Positions 1 through 8,454 of a stretch of DNA of 64,000 nucleotides are shown here, piece by piece. The stretch is from Rubrivivax sp. (GTDB lineage Bacteria > Pseudomonadota > Gammaproteobacteria > Burkholderiales > Burkholderiaceae_C): the NCBI GenBank assembly GCA_020248945.1, contig JADCGQ010000004.1, positions 1 to 64,000 of the forward strand. Reading direction: 5' to 3'. The notes under the pieces were generated by a model. The model saw only the letters and a program-made list of their open reading frames with translations. It did not search any database and was not told the origin of the DNA. A program made the translations under genes and the position numbers. Position 1 is the first letter of the stretch, and every line of letters begins with the position of its first letter.

Positions 1-498
<498 letters not shown>

Positions 499-572
499 GC
501 GCAGCGAGCAGATGGGCCAGGGACGTGACGACGCAGTCGTCTGCGGCCGCGCAGCGGGCGCACCGCAGCTTG

Positions 573-614
573 CGGCGCAGCCACAAGCTGCGCACCAACC
601 TCGACAAGCTGTGA
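573..614 (+). repeat. Degenerate duplicate of the rpoD 3' end
   Basis: Read from 573, the bases encode RRSHKLRTNLDKL followed by TGA. The true rpoD terminus is [13 protein letters not shown] plus TGA, so 9 of 13 residues and the stop match. The copy is in a different frame from rpoD and has no start codon. It looks like the relic of a partial tandem duplication, or of an older rpoD terminus displaced by an insertion. It probably codes for nothing. Confidence 0.6.
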
Positions 615-615
615 G

Positions 616-633
616 TCGTGACGAAAGTCACGA
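616..633 (+). terminator. Perfect 7-bp hairpin with a GAAA loop after rpoD
   Basis: Arms tcgtgac and gtcacga flank the loop gaaa, so the RNA would be a stable GNRA-capped stem. It lies between the rpoD tail copy and the promoter-like box of the cyclase gene. No T-run follows, so it could be a Rho-dependent end, a 3' stabiliser or an operator for the next gene rather than a classic intrinsic terminator. Confidence 0.4.
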
Positions 634-642
634 TCGCCTGGG

Positions 643-648
643 TACACT
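643..648 (+). promoter_or_regulatory. -10-like box TACACT for the cyclase gene, near-leaderless
   Basis: TACACT ends 6 nt before the ATG at 655, so transcription from it would begin at or next to the A of the start codon. No Shine-Dalgarno sequence precedes the gene. A GTGACG at 618-623 is a weak -35 candidate. Confidence 0.4.
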
Positions 649-654
649 GACGGC

Positions 655-1620
655 ATGACCCGGATCGCCGATCGCACCGTGCTGTTTGCCGACTTGCGCG
701 GCAGCACGGCGCTGTTCGAGACGCTGGGCAACGCCGAGGCCACCTCGGTGGTCACGCATGTGATCAACGCGCTCGGCGGGCCTGTCTCCAGCTACGAAGG
801 CTTGCTCGTCAAGACGCTCGGCGACGGCCTGATGGCCGTCTTCGACGACCCGCTGCCCGCCGTGCAGGCCGCCATGCTGATGCACGACGTGCTCGAAGGC
901 ATGGTTCATCGCGGCAACGAGCGCGGTGCGTCGTCGGGCCTGCGCGCGTTGCGCCTGCAGGTGGGCCTGGCGCGCGGCGAGGTCGTCGAGATGCGGGGCG
1001 ACTGCTTCGGCGACGCCGTCAACGTGGCGGCCCGGCTGCTCGACCACGCCGGCGACAACGAGACGCTGCTCACCGTCGAGGTGCTGCAGGGCCTGCCGCT
1101 CGATCTGCGCGGGCGCTTCCGCAGCCTCGACCGCCTGGTGCTGCGCGGCCGCGCCGAGCCGGTGCAGGTGCATGTGATGGGCGGCCGCCGCGGCGCCTTC
1201 GCCGACGTGCCGGTGACGCAGTTCAGCGGCGACATCAGCGGCGCCATCTCCGAGCCCGACGGACTGCGCCTGATGTGGGCCGGCACGAACAAGGTCTTCG
1301 CCAGCCTGCAGACGCCCGTCGTGCTGGGCCGCAGCCCGCAGGCCAGCTTCTGCGTCGACGACGGCCGCGTGTCGCGTTCGCACGCCCGGGTCGATTGGCA
1401 CAGCGGCAGCTTCCAGGTCACCGACCTGTCGTACAACGGTACCTATGTCCGCTTTGCCGACGGCGAGATCGTCAGCCTGCGTCGTGGCAGCTGCACGTTG
1501 CATGGCAACGGCACCATCGGACTGGGCGGTTCTCCCACCGACCCCGGCTCGGCCTGCGTCGCGTTCGACGTGCTCAGGTTCGCCGACACTCAACCGCAAG
1601 TGCCGCTCGAGCTGCGCTGA
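655..1620 (+). CDS. Class III adenylate cyclase with C-terminal FHA domain
   Basis: This 321-residue soluble protein has a class III nucleotidyl cyclase homology domain at about residues 5-170 and a forkhead-associated (FHA) domain at about 220-310. Visible catalytic residues are the metal-binding D13 (FADLRGST) and D57 (KTLGDGLMAVF), purine-selecting K53 and D120, and the transition-state pair N123/R127 (VNVAARL). The K/D pair predicts ATP rather than GTP as substrate. The FHA part shows VVLGRSP, SRSHARVDW and DLSYNGTYV, the usual phosphothreonine-binding fingerprint, so output may be tuned by a phosphorylated partner. A lone receiver protein follows 17 bp downstream on the same strand and could share its transcript. 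The start is the ATG right after a TACACT box. Confidence 0.85.
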   Translation: MTRIADRTVLFADLRGSTALFETLGNAEATSVVTHVINALGGPVSSYEGLLVKTLGDGLMAVFDDPLPAVQAAMLMHDVLEGMVHRGNERGASSGLRALRLQVGLARGEVVEMRGDCFGDAVNVAARLLDHAGDNETLLTVEVLQGLPLDLRGRFRSLDRLVLRGRAEPVQVHVMGGRRGAFADVPVTQFSGDISGAISEPDGLRLMWAGTNKVFASLQTPVVLGRSPQASFCVDDGRVSRSHARVDWHSGSFQVTDLSYNGTYVRFADGEIVSLRRGSCTLHGNGTIGLGGSPTDPGSACVAFDVLRFADTQPQVPLELR

Positions 1621-1637
1621 AGCCCCGGAACCCTGTC

Positions 1638-2015
1638 ATGCGCGTGCTCTACGTCGACGACGATCGCATCAATGCCCTGCTCTTCGAGGAGACGGTGCGC
1701 TTCGCCCCCGGTGTCGAGATCGAGACCGCCGGCACCGGCGCCGAAGCCCTCGATCTCGCCCAGCGCTGGCAGCCTGACCTGCTGGTCGTCGATCTGCACC
1801 TGCCCGATGCGAACGGCCTGGAACTGCTGTCGCGGCTGCGCGCAGCCGCCGGCCGGCCGGGCTTGCCGGCCTATCTGTGCACCGCCGACGATGCGCCCGA
1901 GCGGGTGCGCGAAGCCGCCGCCGTCGGCTATGTGGCCGTCTGGCCCAAGCCGGTGGAACTGGCGATGGTGATCGGGGAGCTCAAGCGCCGCAGCAGCGGG
2001 ACAGCAGGCTCATGA
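1638..2015 (+). CDS. Single-domain response regulator (CheY-like receiver)
   Basis: The 125-residue protein is a receiver domain alone: acidic pocket D7-D9 (VLYVDDD), phospho-acceptor D52 (LLVVDLHLP), the Thr of LCTADD and the conserved Lys of WPKPVE. No output domain follows. ATG 1638 is chosen because it gives the canonical receiver N-terminus; the frame is open much further upstream only as a shadow of the cyclase. With no histidine kinase beside it, it may act by protein contact, possibly on the cyclase-FHA protein encoded 17 bp upstream. That partnership is inferred from position only. Confidence 0.85.
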   Translation: MRVLYVDDDRINALLFEETVRFAPGVEIETAGTGAEALDLAQRWQPDLLVVDLHLPDANGLELLSRLRAAAGRPGLPAYLCTADDAPERVREAAAVGYVAVWPKPVELAMVIGELKRRSSGTAGS

Positions 2016-2086
2016 GCGCGGTGCTGCCACACAAGGCCCGCTTCGGTCGGGCCCTGGCCGCCAACGCCTCGCAGGGGCCGGCATGA
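2012..2086 (+). CDS. Possible 24-codon coupling ORF between the receiver and hemH
   Basis: An ATG overlaps the receiver stop (ATGA at 2012-2015) and opens a 24-codon frame starting MSAVLPHKARFGRA. Its own TGA overlaps the hemH ATG (ATGA at 2083-2086). It therefore links two genes by termination-reinitiation overlaps. No homology is recognised. It may be a translational relay or chance. Confidence 0.25.
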   Translation: MSAVLPHKARFGRALAANASQGPA

Positions 2087-3174
2087 GCTTCAAGCCCGAA
2101 CCCGCCTTCCGGCATGGCCAGCCGCCGCGCACCGCGGTGCTGTACGTCAACCTCGGCACCCCCGACGAACCCACGGCACCGGCGCTGCGCCGCTACCTGG
2201 CCGAGTTCCTGAGCGATCCGCGCGTCGTCGAGATCCCACGGCTGGTGTGGTGGCCGATCCTGCATGGCGTCATCCTGCGCACGCGGCCCAAGCAGTCGGC
2301 GGCCAAGTACGCCAGCGTGTGGATGCCCGAGGGCTCGCCACTGGCGGTGTGGACGGCTCGCCAGGCGGCTGCGCTGGGTCAGGCTCTCGCCGCGCGCGGC
2401 CACCACGTGCGGGTCCGCCACGCCATGCGCTACGGCAACCCGTCCATTGCCTCGGTGATGGACGAGCTGCGTGCCGAAGGCGCCACCCGCGTGCTGCTGA
2501 TCCCGGCCTACCCGCAGTACGCCGCCGCCACCACCGCCAGCATCTCCGACAAGGTGCTGCAGTGGGCGACGCAGGCGCGCCGGATGCCCGAACTGCGCTT
2601 CGTGGGCGAGTACCACGACGACCCCGGCTACATCGCCGCGCTGGCCGCGCGCCTGCGCGCCCACTGGGCCGAACACGGCCGCGGCGACAAGCTCGTGCTC
2701 AGCTTCCACGGCGTGCCCGAACGCAGCCTGCATCTGGGCGATCCGTACCACTGCCAGTGCCACAAGACGGCCCGTCTGCTGGCCGAGGCGCTGGGTCTGT
2801 CGCGCGATCAGCTCGTCGTCACCTTCCAGAGCCGCTTCGGCAAGGCCAAGTGGCTGGAGCCCTACACCGAGCCCACGTTGGAGAAGCTCGCGTCCGATGG
2901 CGTCAAGCGCGTCGACGTGATGTGCCCGGGCTTCGTCGCCGACTGCCTGGAAACGCTGGAAGAGATCGCGCAAGAGGCGCGCGAGGCCTTCCTGGCCGCC
3001 GACGGCGAGCGCTTCGACTACGTGTCCTGCCTCAACGCCGAGCCAGTGTGGATCGACGCACTGGCCGCCCTGGCCGGGCGCCACCTGGGCGGGTGGGACA
3101 CGAAGCAGGCGCCCGACGCGGCCGCGCTCGAAGTCCAGCGCGGCCACGCACTCGCCCTCGGCGCCAAGGACTGA
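2083..3174 (+). CDS. hemH: Ferrochelatase
   Basis: HemH inserts Fe2+ into protoporphyrin IX, the last step of protoheme synthesis, at the cytoplasmic face of the membrane. At 363 residues it has normal bacterial length. Family motifs are VLYVNLGTPDEPT at the N-terminus, LIPAYPQYAAATTAS, LSFHGVPERS with the catalytic histidine near residue 209, the C/H-rich DPYHCQCHKTARLL, TFQSRFGKAKWLEPYT and CPGFVADCLETLEEI. It follows the cyclase and receiver genes on the same strand. A double hairpin after it probably ends transcription from both sides. Confidence 0.97.
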   Translation: MSFKPEPAFRHGQPPRTAVLYVNLGTPDEPTAPALRRYLAEFLSDPRVVEIPRLVWWPILHGVILRTRPKQSAAKYASVWMPEGSPLAVWTARQAAALGQALAARGHHVRVRHAMRYGNPSIASVMDELRAEGATRVLLIPAYPQYAAATTASISDKVLQWATQARRMPELRFVGEYHDDPGYIAALAARLRAHWAEHGRGDKLVLSFHGVPERSLHLGDPYHCQCHKTARLLAEALGLSRDQLVVTFQSRFGKAKWLEPYTEPTLEKLASDGVKRVDVMCPGFVADCLETLEEIAQEAREAFLAADGERFDYVSCLNAEPVWIDALAALAGRHLGGWDTKQAPDAAALEVQRGHALALGAKD

Positions 3175-3185
3175 ACCGCCGCATC

Positions 3186-3217
3186 CGCCCGCCCTGGCGG
3201 GCGCCGCCAAGGGCGGC
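3186..3217. terminator. Two adjacent GC hairpins between convergent hemH and tctA
   Basis: Arms cgcccgcc and ggcgggcg (3186-3203) are followed immediately by gccgcc and ggcggc (3203-3217), ending at the tctA stop codon. Both genes converge here, so the pair can serve as a bidirectional terminator. There is no T-run, as is common in such GC-rich genomes. Confidence 0.5.
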
Positions 3218-4708
3218 TCAGGCGTGGCGCTTTTTCAGCAGCTTCCATACCCGAGGCAGCACCAGCACGGCCAGCACCACGGCCAGCAGCGAGGCCGACA
3301 TCGGCCGCTCGATGAACACGCCCCAGTGCCCCTCGCCGATGGACAGCGTGTTGCGCATCTGCGCCTCGGCCAGCGGCCCGAGGATCATGCCGACGATCAC
3401 CGGCGCGGTCGGGAAGTCGTAACGCCGCATCAACACGCCCAAGAGGCCCACGCCGAGCATCAGCCACAGGTCGAACGCGCTCTGGCGCATGCCGTACACG
3501 CCGATGGTGGCAAAGATCAGGATGCCGGCGTACAGCGGCGGGCGCGGGATCTTCAGCAGCTTCACCCACAGCCCCACCAGCGGCAGGTTCAGCACCAGCA
3601 GCATCACGTTGCCGATGTACAGGCTGGCGATCAGCGCCCACACCAGCGTGCTGCTGGTCTGGAACAGCTGCGGCCCGGCATTGATGCCGTAGCCCTGCAG
3701 TGCGCTCAGCAGAATGGCTGCCGTCACGCTGGTGGGAATGCCCAGCGTCAGCAGCGGCACCAGCGTGGCCGTGACGGCCGAGTTGTTGGCTGCCTCGGGC
3801 CCGGCCACGCCTTCGATGGCGCCGGTGGTGCCGAACTCCTCCTTGTGCTTGCTGAGCTTGCGCTCGACGCCGTAGCTCAGGAAGGTGGGGATCTCGCTGC
3901 CGCCGGCCGGGATGGTGCCGAACGGAAAGCCGATGAAGGTGCCGCGCAGCCAGGCCGGCCACGAGCGGCGCCACTCGGTGCGTGTCATGTGCACGCTGCC
4001 CATGCGGTTCATCGTCGCCTGCGAGCGGCCCTCGTAAAGCGCCGTGTACAGGCACTCGCCAACCGCGAACAGGCCCACTGCCACGAGCACCACTTCAATG
4101 CCGTCCATGAACTCGGGGATGCCGCCGGTGTAGCGCACCTGCGCGGTGATCTGGTCGATGCCCACGCAGCCCACCGCCAGCCCCACGAACAGCGCCGTCA
4201 GCCCGCGCAGCGTGCTCTTGCCCAGCACCGCGCTCACGGTGGTGAAGGCCAGCAGCATCAGCATGAAGTACTCGGGCGGCCCGAGTTTGACGGCGTACTC
4301 GGCGATGTACGGCGCAAAGATCGTCACCAGCACCGTGGCGATGGTGCCGGCCACGAAGCTGCCGATGGCGGCCGTGGCCAGCGCGGCCCCGGCGCGGCCG
4401 TTCTTGGCCATCTTGAAGCCTTCGAGCGCCGTGACCATGGTGCCGGTTTCGCCCGGCGTGTTCAGCAGGATCGAGGTCGTCGAGCCGCCGTACATCGCGC
4501 CATAGTAGATGCCGGCGAAGAAGATCATGCTCGCCGTCGGCTCCACCTGCGTGGTGATGGGCAGCAGCATCGCCACCGTCACCGCGGGCCCGAGGCCGGG
4601 CAGCACGCCGATGGCCGTGCCGAGCACGCAGCCGACAAAGGCCCACAGCAGGTTGACGGGCGTGCCGGCAGTGGCGAAGCCGCCGAGCAGCTGGTTCCAG
4701 ATGTCCAC
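3218..4708 (-). CDS. tctA: Tripartite tricarboxylate transporter, large permease subunit TctA
   Basis: A 496-residue polytopic inner-membrane protein of the TctA family, typical length about 500. Recognisable segments are [37 protein letters not shown] and [21 protein letters not shown], all family hallmarks. With the small permease TctB and the periplasmic binding protein TctC it imports citrate-like carboxylates by secondary transport. The start is a GTG directly after the tctB TAG with no spacer, so translation is coupled. It is the last gene of a tctC-tctB-tctA operon. The real substrate cannot be read from sequence. Confidence 0.95.
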   Translation of the reverse strand: MDIWNQLLGGFATAGTPVNLLWAFVGCVLGTAIGVLPGLGPAVTVAMLLPITTQVEPTASMIFFAGIYYGAMYGGSTTSILLNTPGETGTMVTALEGFKMAKNGRAGAALATAAIGSFVAGTIATVLVTIFAPYIAEYAVKLGPPEYFMLMLLAFTTVSAVLGKSTLRGLTALFVGLAVGCVGIDQITAQVRYTGGIPEFMDGIEVVLVAVGLFAVGECLYTALYEGRSQATMNRMGSVHMTRTEWRRSWPAWLRGTFIGFPFGTIPAGGSEIPTFLSYGVERKLSKHKEEFGTTGAIEGVAGPEAANNSAVTATLVPLLTLGIPTSVTAAILLSALQGYGINAGPQLFQTSSTLVWALIASLYIGNVMLLVLNLPLVGLWVKLLKIPRPPLYAGILIFATIGVYGMRQSAFDLWLMLGVGLLGVLMRRYDFPTAPVIVGMILGPLAEAQMRNTLSIGEGHWGVFIERPMSASLLAVVLAVLVLPRVWKLLKKRHA

Positions 4709-5221
4709 CTACAGCCACCCGGTGGTGGTGAGCCCGGGCAGCGAGATGCCCAGCAACTTGGTGAACAGCCAGTAGGCCGGCGCGGCGATCAGCATGCCCG
4801 TGACGGCATCGATGGCCAGGCCGCGCGAGCCGCCATGCGGCTTGCCCTCGCTGCTGCGCAGGCCGCGCACCGCCAGCATGAAGCAAGTGGTGCAGGCGAT
4901 GATGAAGCCCACGCGCTCGAGCAGCAGTGCGTTGGCGGCCAGGCCGCCCACCACCCAGGCGAGCGCGCGCCAGTCACCCTGCGCAGCGCCCGAGGGCTCT
5001 TCGAGCTCGCGCCAGCCGCCGCTGGCGGCCTCCCAGATCAACATCGCGCCACAGGCCAGCAGCGACAGCGCCACGACCCAGGGCACGAAGTTGGGCCCGA
5101 CGCCGGCATAGCCGGCCACGGACGAAATGCCGGTGGCGCCCCAGGCCATCAGCGCGCCCAGCAGCAGCGCGCCCGCGCCGATCAGCGCCTGGCGGCGCTG
5201 CGCTGCAGTGTCGAAGGCCAT
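4709..5221 (-). CDS. tctB: Tripartite tricarboxylate transporter, small permease subunit TctB
   Basis: A 170-residue membrane protein with about four hydrophobic helices (for example ALIGAGALLLGALMAWGATG and FVPWVVALSLLACGAMLIW), the size and layout of TctB. TctB is poorly conserved, and the assignment rests on hydropathy plus position between tctC and tctA. It lies 7 bp after tctC and touches tctA. Confidence 0.9.
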   Translation of the reverse strand: MAFDTAAQRRQALIGAGALLLGALMAWGATGISSVAGYAGVGPNFVPWVVALSLLACGAMLIWEAASGGWRELEEPSGAAQGDWRALAWVVGGLAANALLLERVGFIIACTTCFMLAVRGLRSSEGKPHGGSRGLAIDAVTGMLIAAPAYWLFTKLLGISLPGLTTTGWL

Positions 5222-5228
5222 GGCGGCC

Positions 5229-6197
5229 TCAGATCATGCCGGCCTTGACCATGGTGACGCGCAGGCTGGCGAACTCGCGCTCGACGAAGTCCTCGAACTC
5301 CTTGCCCGTGAGCAGGGCCGAGGTCCACTGGTTCTTCTCCAACGCCTCCGTCCAGGACTTGCTCTTGGTGGCCTTGACGACCATGTCGACCAGCGCCTTG
5401 CGCTGCGCCGGCGTGATGCCGGGCGCGCCGTAGACGCCACGCCAGTTGCCGATCTCGACGTTGAAGCCCTGCTCCTTCATCGTCGGCACGTCGATGCCCT
5501 TCAGGCGCGTCGGCGAGGTCACGGCGATGGCGCGCATCTTTCCGCTCTCGATGTACTGCTGGAACTCGCTCCAGCCACTGCCGCCGACACTGACGTTGTT
5601 GCCCAGGATGGCGGCCACGGCCTCGCCACCGCCGCGGAACGGCACATAGTTGATCTTGGTGGCGTCGACACCGGTCTCGCGCGCCAGCATGGCCGCGGCG
5701 ATGTGCTCGGTGGAGCCCCGCGAACCGCCGCCCCACTTGACGCTGCCAGGGTCCTTCTTGAGCGCCTCCACGACGTCCTTCATCGTCTTGAAGGGGCTGG
5801 CGGCGGGCACGACGAAGACGTTGTACTCGCTCGTCAGGCGCGCAATCGGGGTGGCCTGCGTCACGCTGACCGGCGGCTTGCCGGTGATGATGCCGCCCAG
5901 CATGACGGCGCCCATCACCATCAGCGCGTTGCCGTCGCCCTTGCTGGCGTTGACGAACTGCGCCAGGCCGATGGCGCCGGCGGCGCCTCCCTTGTTCTCG
6001 AAGCTCACGGCGCTGGCCACGCCGGCGTCTTGCAGGGCCTTGCCGAGGGCGCGGCCGGTGGTGTCCCAGCCGCCACCCGGGTTGGCCGGGATCATCATCT
6101 TCACGTTGGTCGAGGCCTGCGCCTGCAGCGAGAAGGCGCCCAGACCGGCGCCCGCGGTGGTGGCGAGCAGGGACTTCAGGAAAGTGTCGCGACGCAT
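5229..6197 (-). CDS. tctC: Tripartite tricarboxylate transporter substrate-binding protein TctC (BUG family)
   Basis: A 322-residue periplasmic solute-binding protein. Its N-terminus MRRDTFLKSLLATTAGAG ends in a small-residue cleavage region near AQA; it is reminiscent of a twin-arginine signal but has one extra residue after the RR. The mature part has the BUG signatures MMIPANPGGGWDTTGR, FENKGGAAGAIG and NYVPFRGGGEAVAAILG. It delivers carboxylates to TctAB. A ggag Shine-Dalgarno lies just upstream. Divergent transcription from tctDE suggests that this regulator controls it, as in Salmonella and Comamonas. BUG proteins vary widely in ligand, so the substrate is open. Confidence 0.95.
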   Translation of the reverse strand: MRRDTFLKSLLATTAGAGLGAFSLQAQASTNVKMMIPANPGGGWDTTGRALGKALQDAGVASAVSFENKGGAAGAIGLAQFVNASKGDGNALMVMGAVMLGGIITGKPPVSVTQATPIARLTSEYNVFVVPAASPFKTMKDVVEALKKDPGSVKWGGGSRGSTEHIAAAMLARETGVDATKINYVPFRGGGEAVAAILGNNVSVGGSGWSEFQQYIESGKMRAIAVTSPTRLKGIDVPTMKEQGFNVEIGNWRGVYGAPGITPAQRKALVDMVVKATKSKSWTEALEKNQWTSALLTGKEFEDFVEREFASLRVTMVKAGMI

Positions 6198-6309
6198 CGT
6201 TGTCTCCAGTGCGGTTGTGAATGCGGTTGTTGTGGGCCGATGATGTCGGCGGGCGCTGTCAAACGGCTGTCGTGCGGCCTGGGGAAAGCCCGAGGTCGGA
6301 GCACCTGCC

Positions 6310-6315
6310 GATAAT
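6310..6315 (+). promoter_or_regulatory. -10-like box GATAAT for tctD
   Basis: GATAAT sits in the small palindrome ccgataatcgg and ends 10 nt before the tctD ATG, with no Shine-Dalgarno between. No good -35 is visible, so an activator or autoregulation is possible. Confidence 0.4.
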
Positions 6316-6325
6316 CGGTGCGCCC

Positions 6326-7033
6326 ATGAAGCTGCTGCTCGTCGAGGACAACACCGCCATGCAGACGACGCTGGTGCGCAGCTTCGAGCGCCGCGGTGTG
6401 CAGGTCGTGGTGTGCGGCGACGGCGCCCGCGCGCTCGACCGCTGGCGCGCGGCCGTGCCCGACGTGGTGCTGCTCGACCTCACGCTGCCCGGCCTCGACG
6501 GCCTGCAGGTGCTGGCCGCCGCGCGCGCCGAGGGGCTGGACACGCCGGTTCTCATCGTCACCGCGCGCGGCACTGTCGGCGACCGCGTGCTCGGCCTGAA
6601 CACCGGTGCCGATGACTACCTCGCCAAGCCCTTCGACCTCGATGAACTCGAGGCCCGCGTGCGCGCCCTGGCGCGCCGCCGCGGCCCCGTGCGCGGGCCC
6701 GAGGCACCGGCCTACGGCGGCCTGCGCATCGACCCCGACAGCGGCGCCGTGATGCACGAGCAGCAGCCGATGGAGCTGACGGTGCGCGAGACCGCGCTGA
6801 TGCGCGCGCTGCTCGCCCGGCCTGGCCAGGCCGTCACCCGCGAGCGGCTCACCGAGACGGTGTTCGCCGGCGAAGGCGCGGTGCAGGCCGACGCCATCGA
6901 GGTGGTGGTGTACCGGCTGCGCAAGAAGCTGGCTGGCAGCGCGGTGGAACTGGTCACGCTGCGCGGCCTGGGCTATCTGCTGCGGCTGGTGGAGCCGGCC
7001 GCCGATGGGCCTGGCCCCGCGGGGCCGGCTTGA
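6326..7033 (+). CDS. tctD: OmpR-family response regulator TctD
   Basis: A 235-residue regulator with an N-terminal receiver (E7/D8, phospho-acceptor D51 in VVLLDLTLPG, VTARG, K in LAKPFDLDEL) and a C-terminal winged helix (LTVRETALMRALL through DAIEVVVYRLRKKL and VTLRGLGYLL). It is expected to activate the divergent tctCBA genes when carboxylates are sensed. ATG 6326 is used because the receiver starts there; the open frame extends upstream without homology. Its stop overlaps the tctE start. Confidence 0.92.
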   Translation: MKLLLVEDNTAMQTTLVRSFERRGVQVVVCGDGARALDRWRAAVPDVVLLDLTLPGLDGLQVLAAARAEGLDTPVLIVTARGTVGDRVLGLNTGADDYLAKPFDLDELEARVRALARRRGPVRGPEAPAYGGLRIDPDSGAVMHEQQPMELTVRETALMRALLARPGQAVTRERLTETVFAGEGAVQADAIEVVVYRLRKKLAGSAVELVTLRGLGYLLRLVEPAADGPGPAGPA

Positions 7034-8454
7034 TCACCGCGCGCGCGCCGGCCTCGCTGCGCCGCCAGCTGCTGCTGGGCATCCTTCTGCCGGTGCTGGC
7101 GGTGGTGATGCTGAACGCGGCACTGCTGTACCGGCAGGCCCTCACCAGCGCCGACACGGCCTACGACCGCACCTTGCTGGCCAGCGCCAAGGCCATCGGC
7201 GAGCAATTGCAGCTCGATGCAGACGGCGAGCGCCCGCGCGTGATCGCCGAACTGCCCTACGCGGCGCTCGAGGCCTTCGAGGCCGACAACCGCAGCCGCA
7301 TGGTCTACCGCGTCAGCGGCTTCGACGGCGAGGTGGTCTCGGGCTTCGACGACCTGCCGCCGCCGCGCGCGGCCGACCCCCGGCGCGATGCCCCACCGGT
7401 CTACGCCGCGCTGGTGCGCTTCTACGACGACCGCTACCGCGACGAACCGGTGCGCATGGCCGTGCTGCTGCAGCCGGTAGCCGGCGCGGGCGGCCAGGGC
7501 ATGGCCGTCATCCAGGTGGCCGAGACGCTGGAGCTGCGGCACGCGCTGGCGCGCCAGCTGCTGCTGCAGACGCTGTGGCAGCAGGGGCTGCTGCTGGTGC
7601 TGATCGCCGGCGTGGTGCTGTGGGTGGTGCAGCGCGTCACGCGGCCGGTGCGGCGGCTGTCGCAGGCGCTGGTGGCACGCGACGAGGCCGATCTCTCGCC
7701 GCTGCCGGCCACCGACGCCCCGCACGAGCTGCGCCCCGTGGTCGACGCCACCAACGCCGTGATGGCGCGGTTGGCCCACCTGCTGGCGCACCAGAAGCGC
7801 TTCGTGCGCGACGCCTCGCACCAGTTGCGCACGCCGCTGGCGGTGCTGAAGGCGCAGGTGCAGTCGGCCCGCCGCGGCGATGTCGAGCCAATGCAGGCGC
7901 TGGCCGAGATCGATGCCACCGTGCAAGGCGCCACCGAGCTGGCCAACCAGATGCTGGCGCTGGCCAAGGTGGAGCAGTTGCGCCAGCAGGGGCTGCAGGG
8001 TGATTCACCACAAGAAGACTGGGAACCGATCGTGCGCGGCGTGGCGCTCGACCTGGCACCGCTGATCGCCGCCGGCCGCATCGACTTCGAGCTCGTCACC
8101 ACCCCGGCCACGGTGCCGGCGCACGCCTGGGCACTGCGCGAGCTGACGCGCAACCTGCTGCACAACGCCATCAAGCACACGCCCGCGGGTGGCAGCCTGG
8201 TGCTGCGGCTGGCGCACGAAGGCCCTGAGGCGCTGCTCGAGGTGATCGACAGCGGCCCCGGCCTCGAGGCGACGCAGCGCGAGCGCCTGTTCCAGCCCTT
8301 CTCGGCGGCCGGGCCGCAGGCCGGCTCCGGCCTCGGGCTGGCCATCTGCCGCGAGATCGTGGCCACAGCGGGCGGGCGCATCCGACTCGACGAGCGCAGC
8401 GGCGGCCCGGGCCTGGCCGCGCGCGTGTTCCTGCCCTGCGCCGAACCGGCATGA
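7030..8454 (+). CDS. tctE: Sensor histidine kinase TctE
   Basis: A 474-residue membrane kinase. An N-terminal transmembrane helix (LLLGILLPVLAVVMLNAALL) is followed by a periplasmic domain of the TctE type, a second helix (GLLLVLIAGVVLWVVQRVT), a HAMP-like linker, a HisKA box (RDASHQLRTPL, His about 264), an N box (LTRNLLHNAIKHTP) and G boxes (DSGPGLE, GSGLGLAICRE). It should phosphorylate TctD in response to external tricarboxylates. The start is a TTG overlapping the tctD stop (TTGA), and the 3' end overlaps the following MFS gene by 4 bp. Confidence 0.92.
   Translation: MITARAPASLRRQLLLGILLPVLAVVMLNAALLYRQALTSADTAYDRTLLASAKAIGEQLQLDADGERPRVIAELPYAALEAFEADNRSRMVYRVSGFDGEVVSGFDDLPPPRAADPRRDAPPVYAALVRFYDDRYRDEPVRMAVLLQPVAGAGGQGMAVIQVAETLELRHALARQLLLQTLWQQGLLLVLIAGVVLWVVQRVTRPVRRLSQALVARDEADLSPLPATDAPHELRPVVDATNAVMARLAHLLAHQKRFVRDASHQLRTPLAVLKAQVQSARRGDVEPMQALAEIDATVQGATELANQMLALAKVEQLRQQGLQGDSPQEDWEPIVRGVALDLAPLIAAGRIDFELVTTPATVPAHAWALRELTRNLLHNAIKHTPAGGSLVLRLAHEGPEALLEVIDSGPGLEATQRERLFQPFSAAGPQAGSGLGLAICREIVATAGGRIRLDERSGGPGLAARVFLPCAEPA

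Noticed and set aside
3224-5248. Plus-strand open frame of 674 codons opposite tctAB
   Set aside because: Histidine/glutamine/arginine-rich shadow with no motif; the minus-strand Tct proteins are unmistakable.
6234-6262. Perfect TTGACA (minus strand, 6262-6257) upstream of tctC as a sigma-70 promoter
   Set aside because: No -10 hexamer lies 16-18 bp downstream; the nearest CATCAT is only 11 bp away. It may still be part of an activator-dependent promoter.
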